Positions 8,903-16,858 of a stretch of DNA of 64,000 nucleotides are shown one piece after another (within the stretch, counting starts at the first letter, position 1; each line of letters starts with the position of its first letter). The notes under the pieces were generated by a model. That model ran no database searches. It was not told the DNA's origin and saw nothing but the letters and a program-made list of their open reading frames with translations. Origin of the DNA: Granulicella paludicola (GTDB taxonomy: Bacteria; Acidobacteriota; Terriglobia; Terriglobales; Acidobacteriaceae); the NCBI RefSeq assembly GCF_025685545.1, contig NZ_JAGSYC010000017.1, forward strand, positions 26,439-90,438. The letters are read 5' to 3'. The position numbers and the translations under genes were made by a program.

Positions 8903-9043
8903 TTATCGGCAACTAAGCTCAACAGCCTCCTTACCCTTCAGTGGGAGCCAAAGGAGTTCGCCGTCAAACACCATCGGGTCTGCACCACCCTCGCCACAAT
9001 CAGCACATCCCATCACATACTTAACGTAAGCCTTCCAGCCCAT
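8903..9043 (-). CDS. Tiny CxxC protein (46 aa), perhaps the end of a decayed gene
   Basis: The frame starting MGWKAYVKYVMGCADCGEG contains one CxxC pair and ends VELSCR. The same frame continues upstream as RQRRFIDPPPTVVRS and, beyond a single TGA, as VLFEFARRYP. It may therefore be the C-terminal part of a longer gene interrupted by a stop. No database family is recognised. Coding status is uncertain. Confidence 0.3.
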   Translation of the reverse strand: MGWKAYVKYVMGCADCGEGGADPMVFDGELLWLPLKGKEAVELSCR

Positions 9044-9243
9044 AGACCGCACAACGGTCGGAGGCGGGTCGATGAAGCGTCGCTGCCTCGCGATCTCGTA
9101 GGCTCACGGATACCGCCGAGCGAACTCAAACAGCACCTTTTTGTCGACCGAGCAGGCATCTCGTCTGGCAGCGGGAATTGGTCGAGGAAGTCGCGCAGGA
9201 ATCCGGCATTTGCTGCCTTTTGGGGACTCTTCAGCCGGGTTTG

Positions 9244-9579
9244 CTACCGGGATGATCTCGCGGTCGCTCCTTGCCTATGATATGCGGCTGAAAATACTTG
9301 CGAGTCGTAGGCGGCACGGACAGCAGTCTGCGGTGAGTCAACCGGAGGAAGATGAAGAATCGTGATGTGCTTTTTGGAGCCGTCATTCCCACCGGGGGCG
9401 TGTGTCCACGCATAAGCTGTCTTCGCCTTCGTGTGGTTCGTGAGCATAAATACCTCAACGACCCCATCCCATACTTGCCCCTGCCCATACTTTTGTCTCA
9501 CGGGAATACTCGACATGTGTATAGAACCCACGCCGTGCGATTCTAGGATTGCTTTACTCAGATCTTGAATGGAGTTCAT
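9244..9579 (-). CDS. Conserved-looking hypothetical protein
   Basis: A 111-residue protein starting MNSIQDLSKAILESHG. The start at 9579 is chosen because a perfect AGGAGG lies six bases upstream (complement of 9586-9591); the ATG at 9582 is too close to it. The middle has a beta-rich segment (VWDGVVEVFMLTNH, then AYAWTHAP) and the end is Ser/Arg-rich. There is no signal peptide or membrane segment. I do not recognise the family. Confidence 0.65.
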   Translation of the reverse strand: MNSIQDLSKAILESHGVGSIHMSSIPVRQKYGQGQVWDGVVEVFMLTNHTKAKTAYAWTHAPGGNDGSKKHITILHLPPVDSPQTAVRAAYDSQVFSAAYHRQGATARSSR

Positions 9580-9749
9580 CATCAGCCTCCTGCGCGATAC
9601 GATGCAAACTCGAACGCGACAGTTGAACGTCGATTCTGAGGATGCTTTCGTATTACCGTAAGCGGTCGATTGGAGTCGATTCGTGTCCGGGGTCGATCCT
9701 TCCGATGCACTCTCAGGTACGTCTGTCGCCTTGCGGATGGTGGACCGAG

Positions 9750-9905
9750 TCATAAAGCTCTGCGTGTCTCGACATCCAAGCTAGATAGGTAGCAAGAATG
9801 TGCGTTCTCAGCTTGGGCGAGATCGGCCTCGTTGTGAATGATTTCAACGGAGGCAACCGTTAGGAAGCAGGAATTACAGATGGATATCCATGATCGATCA
9901 GGCAT
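9750..9905 (-). CDS. Small two-cysteine protein (51 aa)
   Basis: The ATG at 9905 gives MPDRSWISICNSCFLTVAS followed by an acidic helix ending AENAHSC. The pattern CxxC, then about 20 residues, then C resembles short metal-binding acidobacterial proteins I have seen, with a 'C-C-T-V-A' core and an 'ADLxxAExxH-C' helix. It may bind zinc. An in-frame ATG further upstream (9953) is possible. Function unknown. Confidence 0.5.
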   Translation of the reverse strand: MPDRSWISICNSCFLTVASVEIIHNEADLAQAENAHSCYLSSLDVETRRAL

Positions 9906-10075
9906 CTGTCTATGAAAGAACGAGCGCATTGTTCGGTCGTAGTGAAGGAGCATGTGGGACGTGCCGCTGTTGGGAGCCTCAGTTCAATGGTCATGACGAA
10001 CGCTTGCGCAGTGCTTGCGCTTCGGGAAGAGTGGGGCTTCCGCCGGTCGCAGTCAGTTGCTTAGTGGTGAAACAC

Positions 10076-10297
10076 CTAGCTTACCTCGCACGCGGTCAAC
10101 CTGAGGCCAACCCAGTTCTTCTCCGCAACCACACTTTGAAGTTGCTGGATGATTCCTTGAACCTCCGTGACGATGGCTGCGTACTCTGCTCCACCTAGTC
10201 CCTTGACGAGATGTGACCGCCGCGATGCATTTTCGAGCAAGAAAATCAGATCCTCAACCCTGGAGAGCTGTTGCAACTGCGTACGAATGACGGGCAT
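10076..10297 (-). CDS. Small helical hypothetical protein (73 aa)
   Basis: Starting at ATG 10297 (MPVIRTQLQQL) the product is almost entirely helical and amphipathic, with VEDLIFLLENASRRSHLVKG and IIQQLQSVVAEKNW. This suggests a coiled-coil or small helical bundle. It sits on the same strand as, and 132 bases downstream of, the SRAP gene. No family recognised. Confidence 0.5.
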   Translation of the reverse strand: MPVIRTQLQQLSRVEDLIFLLENASRRSHLVKGLGGAEYAAIVTEVQGIIQQLQSVVAEKNWVGLRLTACEVS

Positions 10298-10429
10298 CAG
10301 GTGGCCTTTCGTGGTGCGATGGGCGGAGCCGAAAAATTGGTGTGGGTTGACACTAGCCCTTATTGGCAAAATCGTCTATCGGGTAGCCGACACTGTCCCT
10401 ACACGTTCGTCTTTGCGAGCAGTACCCGG

Positions 10430-11182
10430 TCAGAGGCTATTAAGGGGAAGCCCGGGAATCGGCTGCGGACACTCCAGCATCTCCGGCCCGTTGTTCTTGA
10501 CGTTCCCGACCAGTGGATTGCAGGGGTGCATCTCCATAAGGTCTGACTCGCAGGGTCGCAGCAGGTCGATGGGCGGCTGGTCTGTGATGGTTCGATCTAG
10601 CCACCTTGCCCAGTCCCTCTCGTGAAGGATGACCGGCATACGGGTATGAATCTCGCTCATAAGCTCGTTGGCTTCGGTGGTGACGATGCTGAAGGATTGC
10701 AGCCATGTATCGGGCGTGTGGATGGACTCGCTAGCTGGTTTCGGTTCCTTCCAAGCGTCCCAGAGGCCAGCGAAGGCGAACGGTTCGCCACTCCTGAGGC
10801 TTATTGCGTAAGGCTGCTTCACTGGCTTCTTCGCACCGGTATCGAGGGTCTTCCATTCATAGAACAGATCAGCGGGGACGATGCAACGGCGAGACTTGAA
10901 TGGGCCTTTCCATGTGCCACTGCTGGTGATCGTTTCGGCTTTGGCATTGATCGTTGAGAAGCCCTTCCACTCCGCTAGCGACTTAGCGAAGAACGGAACC
11001 AAGCCCCAACGCAGCTTCACCATCTCCCGCTCGGTAGAGTCCCGCTCCTCACGGATGATGGGCTGGAACGTGGACGGGGCTATGTTGTAGTTCGGCGCGA
11101 ACGGCTCCTCGAAGATCTTCCCTACGTGGAAGACCTCGGCTATTTCCTGCTTATGTCGTCGAGTTGCGTAGCGTCCGCACAT
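10430..11182 (-). CDS. SRAP-domain protein (YedK/HMCES family)
   Basis: A 250-residue protein covering the full SRAP domain. Members of this family form a stable thiazolidine DNA-protein crosslink at abasic sites in single-stranded DNA through Cys2, which becomes the N-terminus after Met removal. Seen here are Cys2 (MCGRY), the Asn-rich NYNIAPST near 31-38, STINAKAET near 85, FYEWK near 110, and the His of EIHTRMPVIL near 180. These are the expected catalytic and DNA-binding positions. The length is typical. A truncated second copy lies at 8423. The gene is probably a DNA-repair function carried in an accessory region. Confidence 0.92.
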   Translation of the reverse strand: MCGRYATRRHKQEIAEVFHVGKIFEEPFAPNYNIAPSTFQPIIREERDSTEREMVKLRWGLVPFFAKSLAEWKGFSTINAKAETITSSGTWKGPFKSRRCIVPADLFYEWKTLDTGAKKPVKQPYAISLRSGEPFAFAGLWDAWKEPKPASESIHTPDTWLQSFSIVTTEANELMSEIHTRMPVILHERDWARWLDRTITDQPPIDLLRPCESDLMEMHPCNPLVGNVKNNGPEMLECPQPIPGLPLNSL

Positions 11183-11208
11183 GGAACCACCTCATAACGG
11201 GTCGGAGT

Positions 11209-11376
11209 TCAGTCCTGCTTCTCCGGGAACGATGCAACGACCGCGACTACTGGAAGGAATGCCATAAATAATCCGATCATCCAGCGAATCGGGGGAGTTG
11301 ACCAAAACAGGGCGTAGAATTCGATGGATAGCACGATAAAGCCCAGAATCTCTGCACGTCTTCTCACGCGAACCAT
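11209..11376 (-). CDS. Small membrane protein (55 aa)
   Basis: A frame from ATG 11376 reads MVRVRRRAEILGFIVLSIE, then two hydrophobic segments (about residues 10-27 and 30-48), ending FPEKQD. The arginine-rich start followed by hydrophobic helices fits the positive-inside rule for an inner-membrane protein. Ten bases upstream ends a 27-codon frame (11469 to 11386) that could be a leader peptide; it contains AGGAGG before an internal ATG. Function unknown. Confidence 0.55.
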   Translation of the reverse strand: MVRVRRRAEILGFIVLSIEFYALFWSTPPIRWMIGLFMAFLPVVAVVASFPEKQD

Positions 11377-11576
11377 GATAGCGAACTAGCTGCGGAGCGT
11401 CTTCATAGACTGCTCCTCCTGAGCCTCGGTCAGCAGTGTCGGAGGATGTGGTCCCACACGTCCCTTCATGTGCGATACTCCGGCAAGTCGGATTCTCGGC
11501 GACTGCGACCAAACCTTAGGACAGTGCCGCTTTTTGGAAGCAACTGCATCGCTGCTTGTGAGCGACTCCGCGCCCC

Positions 11577-12437
11577 CTAGTTGGGAGTGGGCTCATGGAG
11601 ACTATCGACGACAACAACCAGGACAGGGCCCTTCGACGACGTCAATCTTAAACCGAGTTGTTCGCGAACGGCTGTCAACAGGTCTGGGTCGTTACTATCC
11701 GTATTTGGAGGCGTGTTGGCTGGAAGGAAGTGCAGCTCAAAATCGAAATGACCATCCAAGCCAGTGTGATCGAGTACGCTACGCTGAAGTGGCACGCTTA
11801 GCACCATCGCTAGGAATGGTATCGGTATGCCGTCACCCTTCATCAGGCCGGCGTTCCAGTTGATGTTTCCATGTTTAGGGTCCGCCGCAGGCTTAAGCTT
11901 TGAGCCGCCTTTATCGATCACCAGTTCGTAGATCGGTTCCGTTCTTGTCTCATAGTGAACCTTCAGGCCGAAGCGCTCTTCGAGAAGGCTTCGCATCATC
12001 AGCATGTCGGGAGTCGGGTCATGACTCAGCAGATGCTGGATGGTTTCTTCCATGCTCATGTCGTCAATCTTTTTCCAGGCCGGAGCGTCTTCGTAACTTA
12101 CCTTGGCCGCAACATCGTAGCGTGCGTCCTTTGCCCATCCGGGTAAGCCGATCAACTCGTCATCGCGCAGTTCCGGTGCGGTGAAGCCATAAGCCTGACT
12201 TATCAGTGTTCGGAGTGTAACCCCGGTGCCACCGAAGCCATCAGGGTTTGAACCCCAACGCATGTTCGTGTCATTCGGATCGTGCTTGTGGATCGAGATC
12301 GTGTCCCATTCCATAGGCGGCTTCGTTGGGACGGCCGAAGGTAAAAGGGCGAAGGTGTGCCCGGTTTGCGCTTGCACGTTCGACGTCGAGACCACCGTTG
12401 TCAGGAGCAGACCTGCAAAGCAAAGAAGCCGAATCAT
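11577..12437 (-). CDS. Secreted TIGR03435-family protein
   Basis: A 286-residue exported protein of the large acidobacterial paralogous family TIGR03435. It has an N-terminal signal peptide (about 1-24, ending VQAQ). Family-type phrases follow: 'ISIHKHDP' near 47, 'LRTLISQAYGF' near 75, 'LLEERFGLKVHYETR' near 150, 'YELVIDKGGSKLKPA' near 168, and the C-terminal 'VREQLGLRL' and 'VVVDSLHEPTPN'. The biochemical role of the family is not known. Members are often found next to regulators or protease genes, but no such partner is evident here. Length is close to the family norm. Confidence 0.88.
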   Translation of the reverse strand: MIRLLCFAGLLLTTVVSTSNVQAQTGHTFALLPSAVPTKPPMEWDTISIHKHDPNDTNMRWGSNPDGFGGTGVTLRTLISQAYGFTAPELRDDELIGLPGWAKDARYDVAAKVSYEDAPAWKKIDDMSMEETIQHLLSHDPTPDMLMMRSLLEERFGLKVHYETRTEPIYELVIDKGGSKLKPAADPKHGNINWNAGLMKGDGIPIPFLAMVLSVPLQRSVLDHTGLDGHFDFELHFLPANTPPNTDSNDPDLLTAVREQLGLRLTSSKGPVLVVVVDSLHEPTPN

Positions 12438-12585
12438 GCCGTTAGTCTACATTCTGAAAACCGCTCGACACATGGCCTGTTCATCTTCCATGAGTGTTCT
12501 TGGGGCTAGGATAGGCCGAAGTCCCGCGAAGTCGCATTTTCAACGTCAATGCCAACGAAGCCTGAACGGCGGCGGTTCCTAAAAT

Positions 12586-13023
12586 TCAGATGTGTCTCAA
12601 ACGAACGATCGCGTACCCAGTGAAAAGAACTGAGCCGCCATAAAAAGCGATCAGCATAGTTCCGTAGACATATCCAGGCTGTAGCCAATCCCATGTTTCG
12701 TCATGACCCCAGTTGAGGTAAGCATCAAGTATCTTGGTCGCCAAGAACTGGTAAAACGCTCCGGTTATGACGGCGAGAAGGAAACATATCCATACCGCAA
12801 TCATCCAGTAGTTTGCTATGTTCTCAGTGGCGGGGAGATGCAAGATCTTATCGGTAAAAGTAAGCGTCAAGGCCAACGCCGCTCCGCTCAACTGAATGTA
12901 TGTTTTCGCATTATCGCTGTACATCAACAAGACCTTCTGCTGACGGTCAAAGGTCGCGTTAATGTCTTCTGAGCTTGCGCTCTGGATTGGATTACCACGG
13001 ATCTTTTCGCTCATGTGCGGCAT
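12586..13023 (-). CDS. Hypothetical membrane protein
   Basis: The start at ATG 13023 (MPHMSEKI; 13014 is an alternative) removes a long Cys/Arg-rich extension of unlikely composition. The 145-residue product has three hydrophobic segments, roughly at residues 40-58, 70-92 and 118-140. A soluble Asp/Trp-containing loop (WGHDETWDW) sits between the last two. It is probably an inner-membrane protein. I do not recognise the family and the neighbours give no clue. Confidence 0.65.
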   Translation of the reverse strand: MPHMSEKIRGNPIQSASSEDINATFDRQQKVLLMYSDNAKTYIQLSGAALALTLTFTDKILHLPATENIANYWMIAVWICFLLAVITGAFYQFLATKILDAYLNWGHDETWDWLQPGYVYGTMLIAFYGGSVLFTGYAIVRLRHI

Positions 13024-13193
13024 GATAGCAGTTGGATATACTGAGGCTCTCGCAAGGCTGGTGAACGATGTGTTTTGTTCCCAAAGGTCGAAGCATCGGC
13101 AACATCGCTGAACCTTCCGATAATTCCGTTTCCAGGGCACCACCCCAACCCAGATTTTCCGGGATGAAAGATGCTCCTTATCTCTCAACCAAA

Positions 13194-13590
13194 TCAAAAG
13201 ATCACGGACTCAGCATCTGTCGCCTCATGCACGATCACCGGAAATCCTAAAGATGTTGACGTAATTACCAGCTTTCGCTTGCCATTGATCGTCCCGTTGC
13301 TCTTTGTCTTCAGGGCGAATACCTCGATGCGTAGGGAGGTCCACGACGGCCTGAAGCTGCCTTCGGGTTTTGGCCATCGAGACGGTGACGGCGCCATTAG
13401 CTGTGGCGCTGCATGTGAGGTGGTGGTGGAAGAAGCTGCCCTTGCGGAAGTCGTAGCTCAGTCCGTCGGCCTGGGAGAGGGGTGACTTCGCAGTGGTCGG
13501 CGGGGAAAACGCGGAGGGTGAGCGGGCCGACGGGGCTGCTTCACTTCTTGCGTGAGGTCGCCGAAGAAGCCAACGGGTCCCTCTGCTGAC
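13194..13590 (-). pseudogene. C-terminal remnant of a GH31-type glycosidase
   Basis: Successive minus-strand frames give FFGDLTQEVKQP, then PLTLRVFPADHCEV and DGLSYDFRKGSFF, then EGSFRPSWTSLRIEVFALK and a beta-rich end at 13194. This order (PLTLRV, then DGLSYDF, then a beta-sandwich with W and RIEV) is what I expect at the C-terminus of glycoside hydrolase family 31 proteins. At least two frameshifts are present, and no catalytic domain is nearby. I read it as a decayed gene end. Confidence 0.5.
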
Positions 13591-14106
13591 TTATGGGGAA
13601 TCGGTCGAATCAGTTAGACGTACCTCGCCTAGATGGACTTGAGCAGAACGAGCTAACACATGCCACGCGGGAATGACGCTGCGAGGAACTTGTTGCTCGG
13701 CTTCGGGTCAATTGTGATCGGGCAGTCTTCCGAGTGCGACTTCTCTGGCATGCACATGTGTAAAGCGCCGCAATCCGAGCGCGATGAGGTCGTGGGGATA
13801 AATCGAACCCGACGTCGATCATACCGATCTTTAGCTAAAGACCGCAGGTACATCGGGCCGCTGACGCCTGAGCGGAATGCCTAGACGACTCACGCTTTAC
13901 GGTCTAGCAATGGGGCGTTCCACGCGCTAGTACTCCCATTGAGAGGATATGCCATTTATGGAGCCGAGTAGAGGACTCGGATCCCACAGCTGGTCTTGCA
14001 TGGAGTTGAAATATGGCATAGGCCAATTCCATTGTGGCTCGTCGTCTTTCTTGTCCGTGCTAAGCTGGCGTCACCTTAGAGCCGAGAATTCACCGAGGTG
14101 AACGAC
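13591..14106. other. Stretch without a confident gene
   Basis: The clearest coding-like signal is a minus-strand frame open from 14070 to 13927. It contains DEPQWNWPMPYFNS and ends SSQWEY, but has no convincing start. It looks like the end of a lost gene rather than a gene. Other frames are short and of poor composition. Confidence 0.3.
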
Positions 14107-14289
14107 ATGTCTAATGCACCACGCCCTTGTCAATTCTGGCGTCAGCCCGATCATCTCGAGGAAGCGAAGTTCACGTTCATTGCTCCCGATGGCACGCTGA
14201 CGTACATTTGCGAGGAACACTCGGTGGAATACGCAACCAAATTTCCCGATTCAATCGTGAGACCGTTTATAGCGCGAGAGCAAACCTAA
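14107..14289 (+). CDS. Small hypothetical protein (60 aa)
   Basis: Start at ATG 14107 (MSNAPRPCQFWRQPDH), with GAGG about 11 bases upstream; a GTG at 14098 is an alternative. The product is polar, with one Cys near the N-terminus, a short beta-like segment (FTFIAPDGTLTYIC) containing a second Cys, and an acidic HSVEYATKF part. It could be a small metal-binding domain, but only two Cys and a few His are present. Family not recognised. Confidence 0.45.
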   Translation: MSNAPRPCQFWRQPDHLEEAKFTFIAPDGTLTYICEEHSVEYATKFPDSIVRPFIAREQT

Positions 14290-14351
14290 GCCGGGTGCTG
14301 CCAGCCCTCTTGGCGCATATGGGACGAACGGCGTTCGGTGCGACTTAGAAT

Positions 14352-14665
14352 CTACCTTGTCACTAAATCTCCGACGAGATCGAGCAGGAACTTCAGGCCT
14401 TTTGCTCGGGAAACTAAGGACAAGATCATTCGCAACGACACCACGGTCCGGCCGCTTTGACCGATGAGCTTGCCAATATCTATTCGCGCCACTTCGACAG
14501 AAAAGACAGTTGTATCAATTCCTTCTAAGGTCTCCACAGCAATATTCTCGGCTCTTCGACCGGAGAGCGAACGAGCATATCAAAATGCAGGCAAACTTCT
14601 GCGGAAGATTTTGCGGCCAGACGGGTGTCGAAGTGAAAGTGGATGACACCGCTAATATATTCAGG
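14352..14665 (-). pseudogene. KH-domain protein remnant, one frameshift
   Basis: Two minus-strand frames combine into a KH domain like the intact one at 16228-16557. The first reads LAAKSSAEVCLHFDMLVRSPVEEP. The second reads ENIAVETLEGIDTTVF and then IDIGKLIGQSGRTVVSLRMI, which carries the GKLIGxxGRT RNA-binding loop. A single-base deletion near 14553 separates them. The end (LLDLVGDLVTR) is complete. It is a broken paralogue of its neighbour 1.6 kb away. Confidence 0.65.
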
Positions 14666-14692
14666 TAGCTTGTTTGGATCGAGAGGGCACCG

Positions 14693-14989
14693 ATGCGAAT
14701 GAAAGTAATCACCTTACTCGGGCTTATCCTTCCTTTTCTCGTCGCGGCGCAGCAGCCGACGCCTCGCTCGTCGGGTTCGACGTCACCCCCGAGTGCTCCC
14801 TCGGTCGGCCCTTCCAATGGTCGTCATTACACAAACAGCTCAGGACAGCTTGTTCATTCTCCAATGGGGGCGCCCTCCGCTCCAGCTGGGGCAACTGCCA
14901 AGTGCGGCGATGGGACTTACAGCTTTAGCCAGCACGCTCGCGGGACATGCTCACATCACGGCAGCGTCGCCTTCTGGCTTATCCACTAG
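14693..14989 (+). CDS. Secreted DUF3761-domain protein
   Basis: A 98-residue exported protein. Residues 1-20 form a signal peptide (hydrophobic core ITLLGLILPFLVAAQ); ATG 14699 is an alternative start two codons in. A Ser/Pro-rich linker follows. The C-terminal 30 residues match the DUF3761 pattern: ATAKCGDGTYSFS, then HARGTCSHHGSVAFWL, with two Cys that may form a disulfide. The function of the domain is unknown. It converges with the dioxygenase gene, whose stop lies only six bases away. Confidence 0.82.
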   Translation: MRMKVITLLGLILPFLVAAQQPTPRSSGSTSPPSAPSVGPSNGRHYTNSSGQLVHSPMGAPSAPAGATAKCGDGTYSFSQHARGTCSHHGSVAFWLIH

Positions 14990-14994
14990 CGCGG

Positions 14995-15972
14995 TCAAAC
15001 CCACTCTTCAAGATACGGCCAGCGAGTCGGGCGGAATGACAGGTATTGCGCCACACGCGGTCGAGCGGAAGTGTTCGGGCTGGCTCCATGAGGTAACGAC
15101 TGGTGCCAGATCACCATGTCGCCACGCTGCGCTGCAATGGGCTTCATGCACAACGTAGCCAACGCATGCTTCCGCGCATCGACACCCTCGGGCAGTTCTT
15201 TCAGCCACGACTCCAACCGCTTGTGAAACCCCGGCACACAACTGAACGCGCCCTGGTTCTCGGCCACATCCGCAAGATACAGAATCCCCTGAACGCCGAA
15301 GTGATGCGGCGGTGCGAGCGTTGTGTCCCAATGCAGATGCGGTCCAGGAAACGGCCAGCCCGGTCGCACTGGCGGATTCAACCCACCTTGATCGACTGTC
15401 GCCCACAGATCCTCGCACCCCCACAGCTGTGCAAATGCCTTCACTATGCGTGGTGCATAGCGGTTCGCTACCAGCGCGGGATGCCGCAGCAACGGCACCC
15501 ATATGCTGTGCCCAAGCTTTTCTGTGTACCAACTCTCGGAATCGTGCGCACTCATGCCGAGATATTCGTAGATCGCCAGTTCCGCGGCTTCTGCAGCCTG
15601 CGCAGTCACCGCGTTCTTCAGTACCACATAGCCATGCTCATCCCATTGCTCTAGGTCCGACTCGCTTAGCCCTTCCACCCCTTCGAGAAGGCCCACCTCG
15701 GATCCAATCGCCATACCCGCCATTGCACGTTGCAACCGTTCAAGCCGCGCCTCTTCTATTACCCCGCCGTTGCATTCGAGCACCCAGGCTTCGAACTGGT
15801 GCAGCGTCGGCCGCGATCCGTGCAGGTAGCGATTGACCTCCAGCACGTTCAGTCTCAGCCCAGCTAGAAGCGTCTGCTGGAGGTCCCATGGCATCGCGGC
15901 ACCACGCTCCGATTGAAGTACCTGCTCCCAATACTGCGCAATTTCGCGGATGCATGAGAGCATATGAGTCAA
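14995..15972 (-). CDS. Phytanoyl-CoA dioxygenase (PhyH)-family protein
   Basis: A 2-oxoglutarate/Fe(II)-dependent dioxygenase-like protein of about 325 residues. The iron-binding HxD appears in HLHWDTTLAPP. The distal His and the 2-oxoglutarate-binding Arg appear in WHQSLPHGASPNTSARPRVAQ. The N-terminal 110 residues are helical and family-specific. The TTG at 15972 is preferred because AGGAGG lies six bases upstream; ATG 15963 and an upstream ATG at 16011 are alternatives. Substrate unknown; PhyH relatives hydroxylate lipids, amino acids or peptides. No biosynthetic partner lies alongside. Confidence 0.82.
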   Translation of the reverse strand: MTHMLSCIREIAQYWEQVLQSERGAAMPWDLQQTLLAGLRLNVLEVNRYLHGSRPTLHQFEAWVLECNGGVIEEARLERLQRAMAGMAIGSEVGLLEGVEGLSESDLEQWDEHGYVVLKNAVTAQAAEAAELAIYEYLGMSAHDSESWYTEKLGHSIWVPLLRHPALVANRYAPRIVKAFAQLWGCEDLWATVDQGGLNPPVRPGWPFPGPHLHWDTTLAPPHHFGVQGILYLADVAENQGAFSCVPGFHKRLESWLKELPEGVDARKHALATLCMKPIAAQRGDMVIWHQSLPHGASPNTSARPRVAQYLSFRPTRWPYLEEWV

Positions 15973-16227
15973 ACGCCACCTCCTCTGAACTAGTGCGGGG
16001 CAAGCCCACATCGGTTGGTCGCAGAGTTACACGCCCATCATAAGTACCCGCTCAGCGCCTTACCTCACCTGCCAGCCTTCGGATTTTGAGCTACCTCCTG
16101 GTTCGCCGCTCCCCATCTCCTACAAGCGCTCTGGATGATGATTGTCGGCAAAAGACCCCGAACTTGTGCGCTTCTTGGGAAAAATCTACCGAAAAAGGTC
16201 GAGCAACAAGAGACCCAGCTAGCAAAG

Positions 16228-16557
16228 CTAAGTAATATCTTCCCCGATATCGAGCGAGTACCGTTGTCTCTGGGTCTTCGAGATTGCGGACAAGATCGTT
16301 CTAAATGAACGCGAAGTGCGGCCACCAAGTCCAATCAGCTTACCTAACTCTTCGGGTGCGGCCCCGACCTTTAACACGACACTACCGTTCGGCATGGAGA
16401 CTGATTTCACCGAGACGCACTCCGGCTTGTCCACCATTGCTCGAACCATCATGTCAAAAAGCAAGCATACTTGGGCGGAAGACTCTGCGGCCATAAGCTC
16501 AAACCTCTTCTTGAAGAATAGTGGATCTATCGTAAACGAGCCCCAGTCCAATGCCAT
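16228..16557 (-). CDS. KhpA-like KH-domain RNA-binding protein
   Basis: A 109-residue protein from ATG 16557 (MALDWGSFTIDP); an upstream ATG at 16665 would add a Cys-rich extension. The C-terminal part carries a KH-type RNA-binding core: VSVKSVSMPNGSVVLKV, then the loop EELGKLIGLGGRTSRSFRTI, ending LDIGEDIT. Housekeeping KhpA proteins are about 75-80 residues and sit near ribosomal genes. This copy is longer, lies next to recombinase genes and has a broken paralogue at 14352, so it is probably an accessory RNA-binding protein. Target RNAs unknown. Confidence 0.7.
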   Translation of the reverse strand: MALDWGSFTIDPLFFKKRFELMAAESSAQVCLLFDMMVRAMVDKPECVSVKSVSMPNGSVVLKVGAAPEELGKLIGLGGRTSRSFRTILSAISKTQRQRYSLDIGEDIT

Positions 16558-16668
16558 ATCCGGTAAGACTTCGATGTGGGCTTTTCTGCAGCGACCGGTT
16601 CCACTATGGGCTACGCAGCAACAACTAGCCTTACGCTGGGCATTCAAGCATCGCAGCCGATTCAATCT

Positions 16669-16830
16669 CTAATACTGGCGTTTCCAAAACCATTGGCGCC
16701 AGCACTCGTCGTCACACAAGACATCGAAGTCGTCTTGAACCATCTCCGCACGAACGCCAATTCTGCCACAGTTGCTGCACTCCGCCAATTCACGCCGCCG
16801 CGCCCACCAGTCTTTGAACAGAGACCACAT
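16669..16830 (-). CDS. Small zinc-ribbon-like protein (53 aa)
   Basis: Reading from ATG 16830: MWSLFKDWWARRRELAEC, then SNCGRIGVRAEMVQDDF, then VLCDDECWRQWFWKRQY. The paired cysteines CxxC and CxxxC about 20 residues apart are typical of a zinc ribbon. Tryptophan and arginine are unusually frequent. It starts 29 bases downstream of the last recombinase gene on the same strand and may be co-transcribed with it. A different frame overlaps that recombinase stop as ATGA (16862) but gives a far less protein-like product. Confidence 0.55.
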   Translation of the reverse strand: MWSLFKDWWARRRELAECSNCGRIGVRAEMVQDDFDVLCDDECWRQWFWKRQY

Positions 16831-16858
16831 GTACCTAATCGTATGCACTTCAGTCCTT

